Below are positions 6,133 to 6,321 of a stretch of 6,321 nucleotides of DNA, piece by piece. Source of the DNA: Endomicrobiia bacterium (GTDB lineage: Bacteria; Elusimicrobiota; Endomicrobiia; PHAN01); assembly GCA_030018875.1 (NCBI GenBank), contig JASEHK010000087.1, positions 1-6,321 on the forward strand, given 5' to 3'. Position numbers and translations under genes: made by a program. The first letter of the stretch is position 1. Each line of letters opens with the position of its first letter. Under the pieces are notes generated by a model. It had not been told where the DNA came from. It saw nothing but the letters and a program-made list of their open reading frames with translations, and made no database searches.

Positions 6133-6321
6133 TTATTATGTCGTCCACGTCTTCGGAGTCCAAAATCTCTCTTTCGACGAGAGCCTTGGCCAGACGCTCA
6201 AGCGAAGATTTATTTTCACTAAGCACTTTCGTGACCCTAAACTTGGCGTCCTCGACTAACTTTTTTATTTCCTCGTCTATTATCTGAAGGGTCTTTTCGG
6301 AAAGATGTACCGGCCGCGCGA
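6023..6321 (-). CDS. ftsH: ATP-dependent zinc metalloprotease FtsH, C-terminal end only
   Basis: 98 residues and the stop codon are visible; the rest lies beyond the right edge. FtsH is a hexameric membrane AAA+ protease that extracts and degrades misfolded or regulated proteins. The visible part is the last helical portion of the peptidase M41 domain: HLSEKTLQIIDEEIKKLVEDA then KVLSENKSSLERLAKALVERE and LDSEDVDDII, the characteristic FtsH ending in which 'IDEE', 'L--LA-AL-E-E-L' and 'D--DI' recur. The AAA ATPase motifs and the HEXXH zinc site are not in the window. After INGREL comes a low-complexity tail ending GAGVAPAPSPAT; such variable, poorly ordered tails are common in FtsH. The final 110 bases overlap the folE start in a different frame. 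The identification rests on one domain end but the match is strong. Confidence 0.9.
   Translation of the reverse strand, partial: ARPVHLSEKTLQIIDEEIKKLVEDAKFRVTKVLSENKSSLERLAKALVEREILDSEDVDDIINGRELRKNGKTNEQQLPPSDTYSAGAGVAPAPSPAT
6042..6058. repeat. GC-rich inverted repeat near the ftsH stop
   Basis: GCCGGCG, three bases, then CGCCGGC form a perfect 7-base-pair stem in the ftsH/folE overlap, 16 bases before the ftsH stop codon. It is not followed by a T-run on the minus strand, so it does not look like an intrinsic terminator. It might simply reflect Ala/Gly/Pro codons in ftsH, or could slow ribosomes near the overlap. Confidence 0.35.

Overview
The window is a tightly packed, single-strand bacterial gene cluster. 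All eight genes read on the minus strand, from the right edge to the left edge. In transcription order they are: 3' end of ftsH (AAA+ membrane protease), folE (GTP cyclohydrolase I), folP (dihydropteroate synthase), cdaA (c-di-AMP synthase), a 33-codon single-membrane-segment gene resembling only the N-terminal anchor of CdaR/YbbR, glmM (phosphoglucosamine mutase), pdxJ (pyridoxine 5'-phosphate synthase) and most of glmS (glucosamine-6-phosphate synthase, C-terminus cut off by the left edge). The longest non-coding gap is 36 bases and several genes overlap, so the cluster reads as one operon. The promoter (right) and any terminator (left) lie outside the window. There are no tRNAs, rRNAs, mobile elements, CRISPR repeats or other signs of accessory DNA.

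Functionally the cluster joins three themes. GlmS and GlmM make glucosamine-6-phosphate and then glucosamine-1-phosphate for UDP-GlcNAc and the cell wall. CdaA makes c-di-AMP, the second messenger tied to turgor and wall homeostasis; in Firmicutes GlmM is known to bind and inhibit CdaA, and cdaA-cdaR-glmM is the classical operon there. FolE and FolP supply early and middle steps of folate synthesis, and PdxJ makes vitamin B6. FtsH is membrane quality control. The order ftsH-folP-cdaA-ybbR-glmM-pdxJ resembles the arrangement in deltaproteobacteria such as Geobacter and in some little-cultivated phyla (Elusimicrobiota is one possibility). Base composition is roughly balanced, and recognisable Shine-Dalgarno sequences are scarce. 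I cannot assign the organism with confidence from this window.

The point most worth attention is between cdaA and glmM. Where a full CdaR (membrane anchor plus several extracytoplasmic YbbR domains) normally sits, there is only a 33-residue anchor peptide whose stop codon overlaps a TTG start of glmM. The start region of this mini-gene is duplicated (an 11-base repeat containing ATG), and the first copy overlaps the cdaA stop but lies out of frame by one base across a run of seven A. A second unusual feature is the 110-base overlap of the ftsH 3' end with the folE 5' end. The rest is ordinary, well-conserved housekeeping sequence with intact catalytic motifs.
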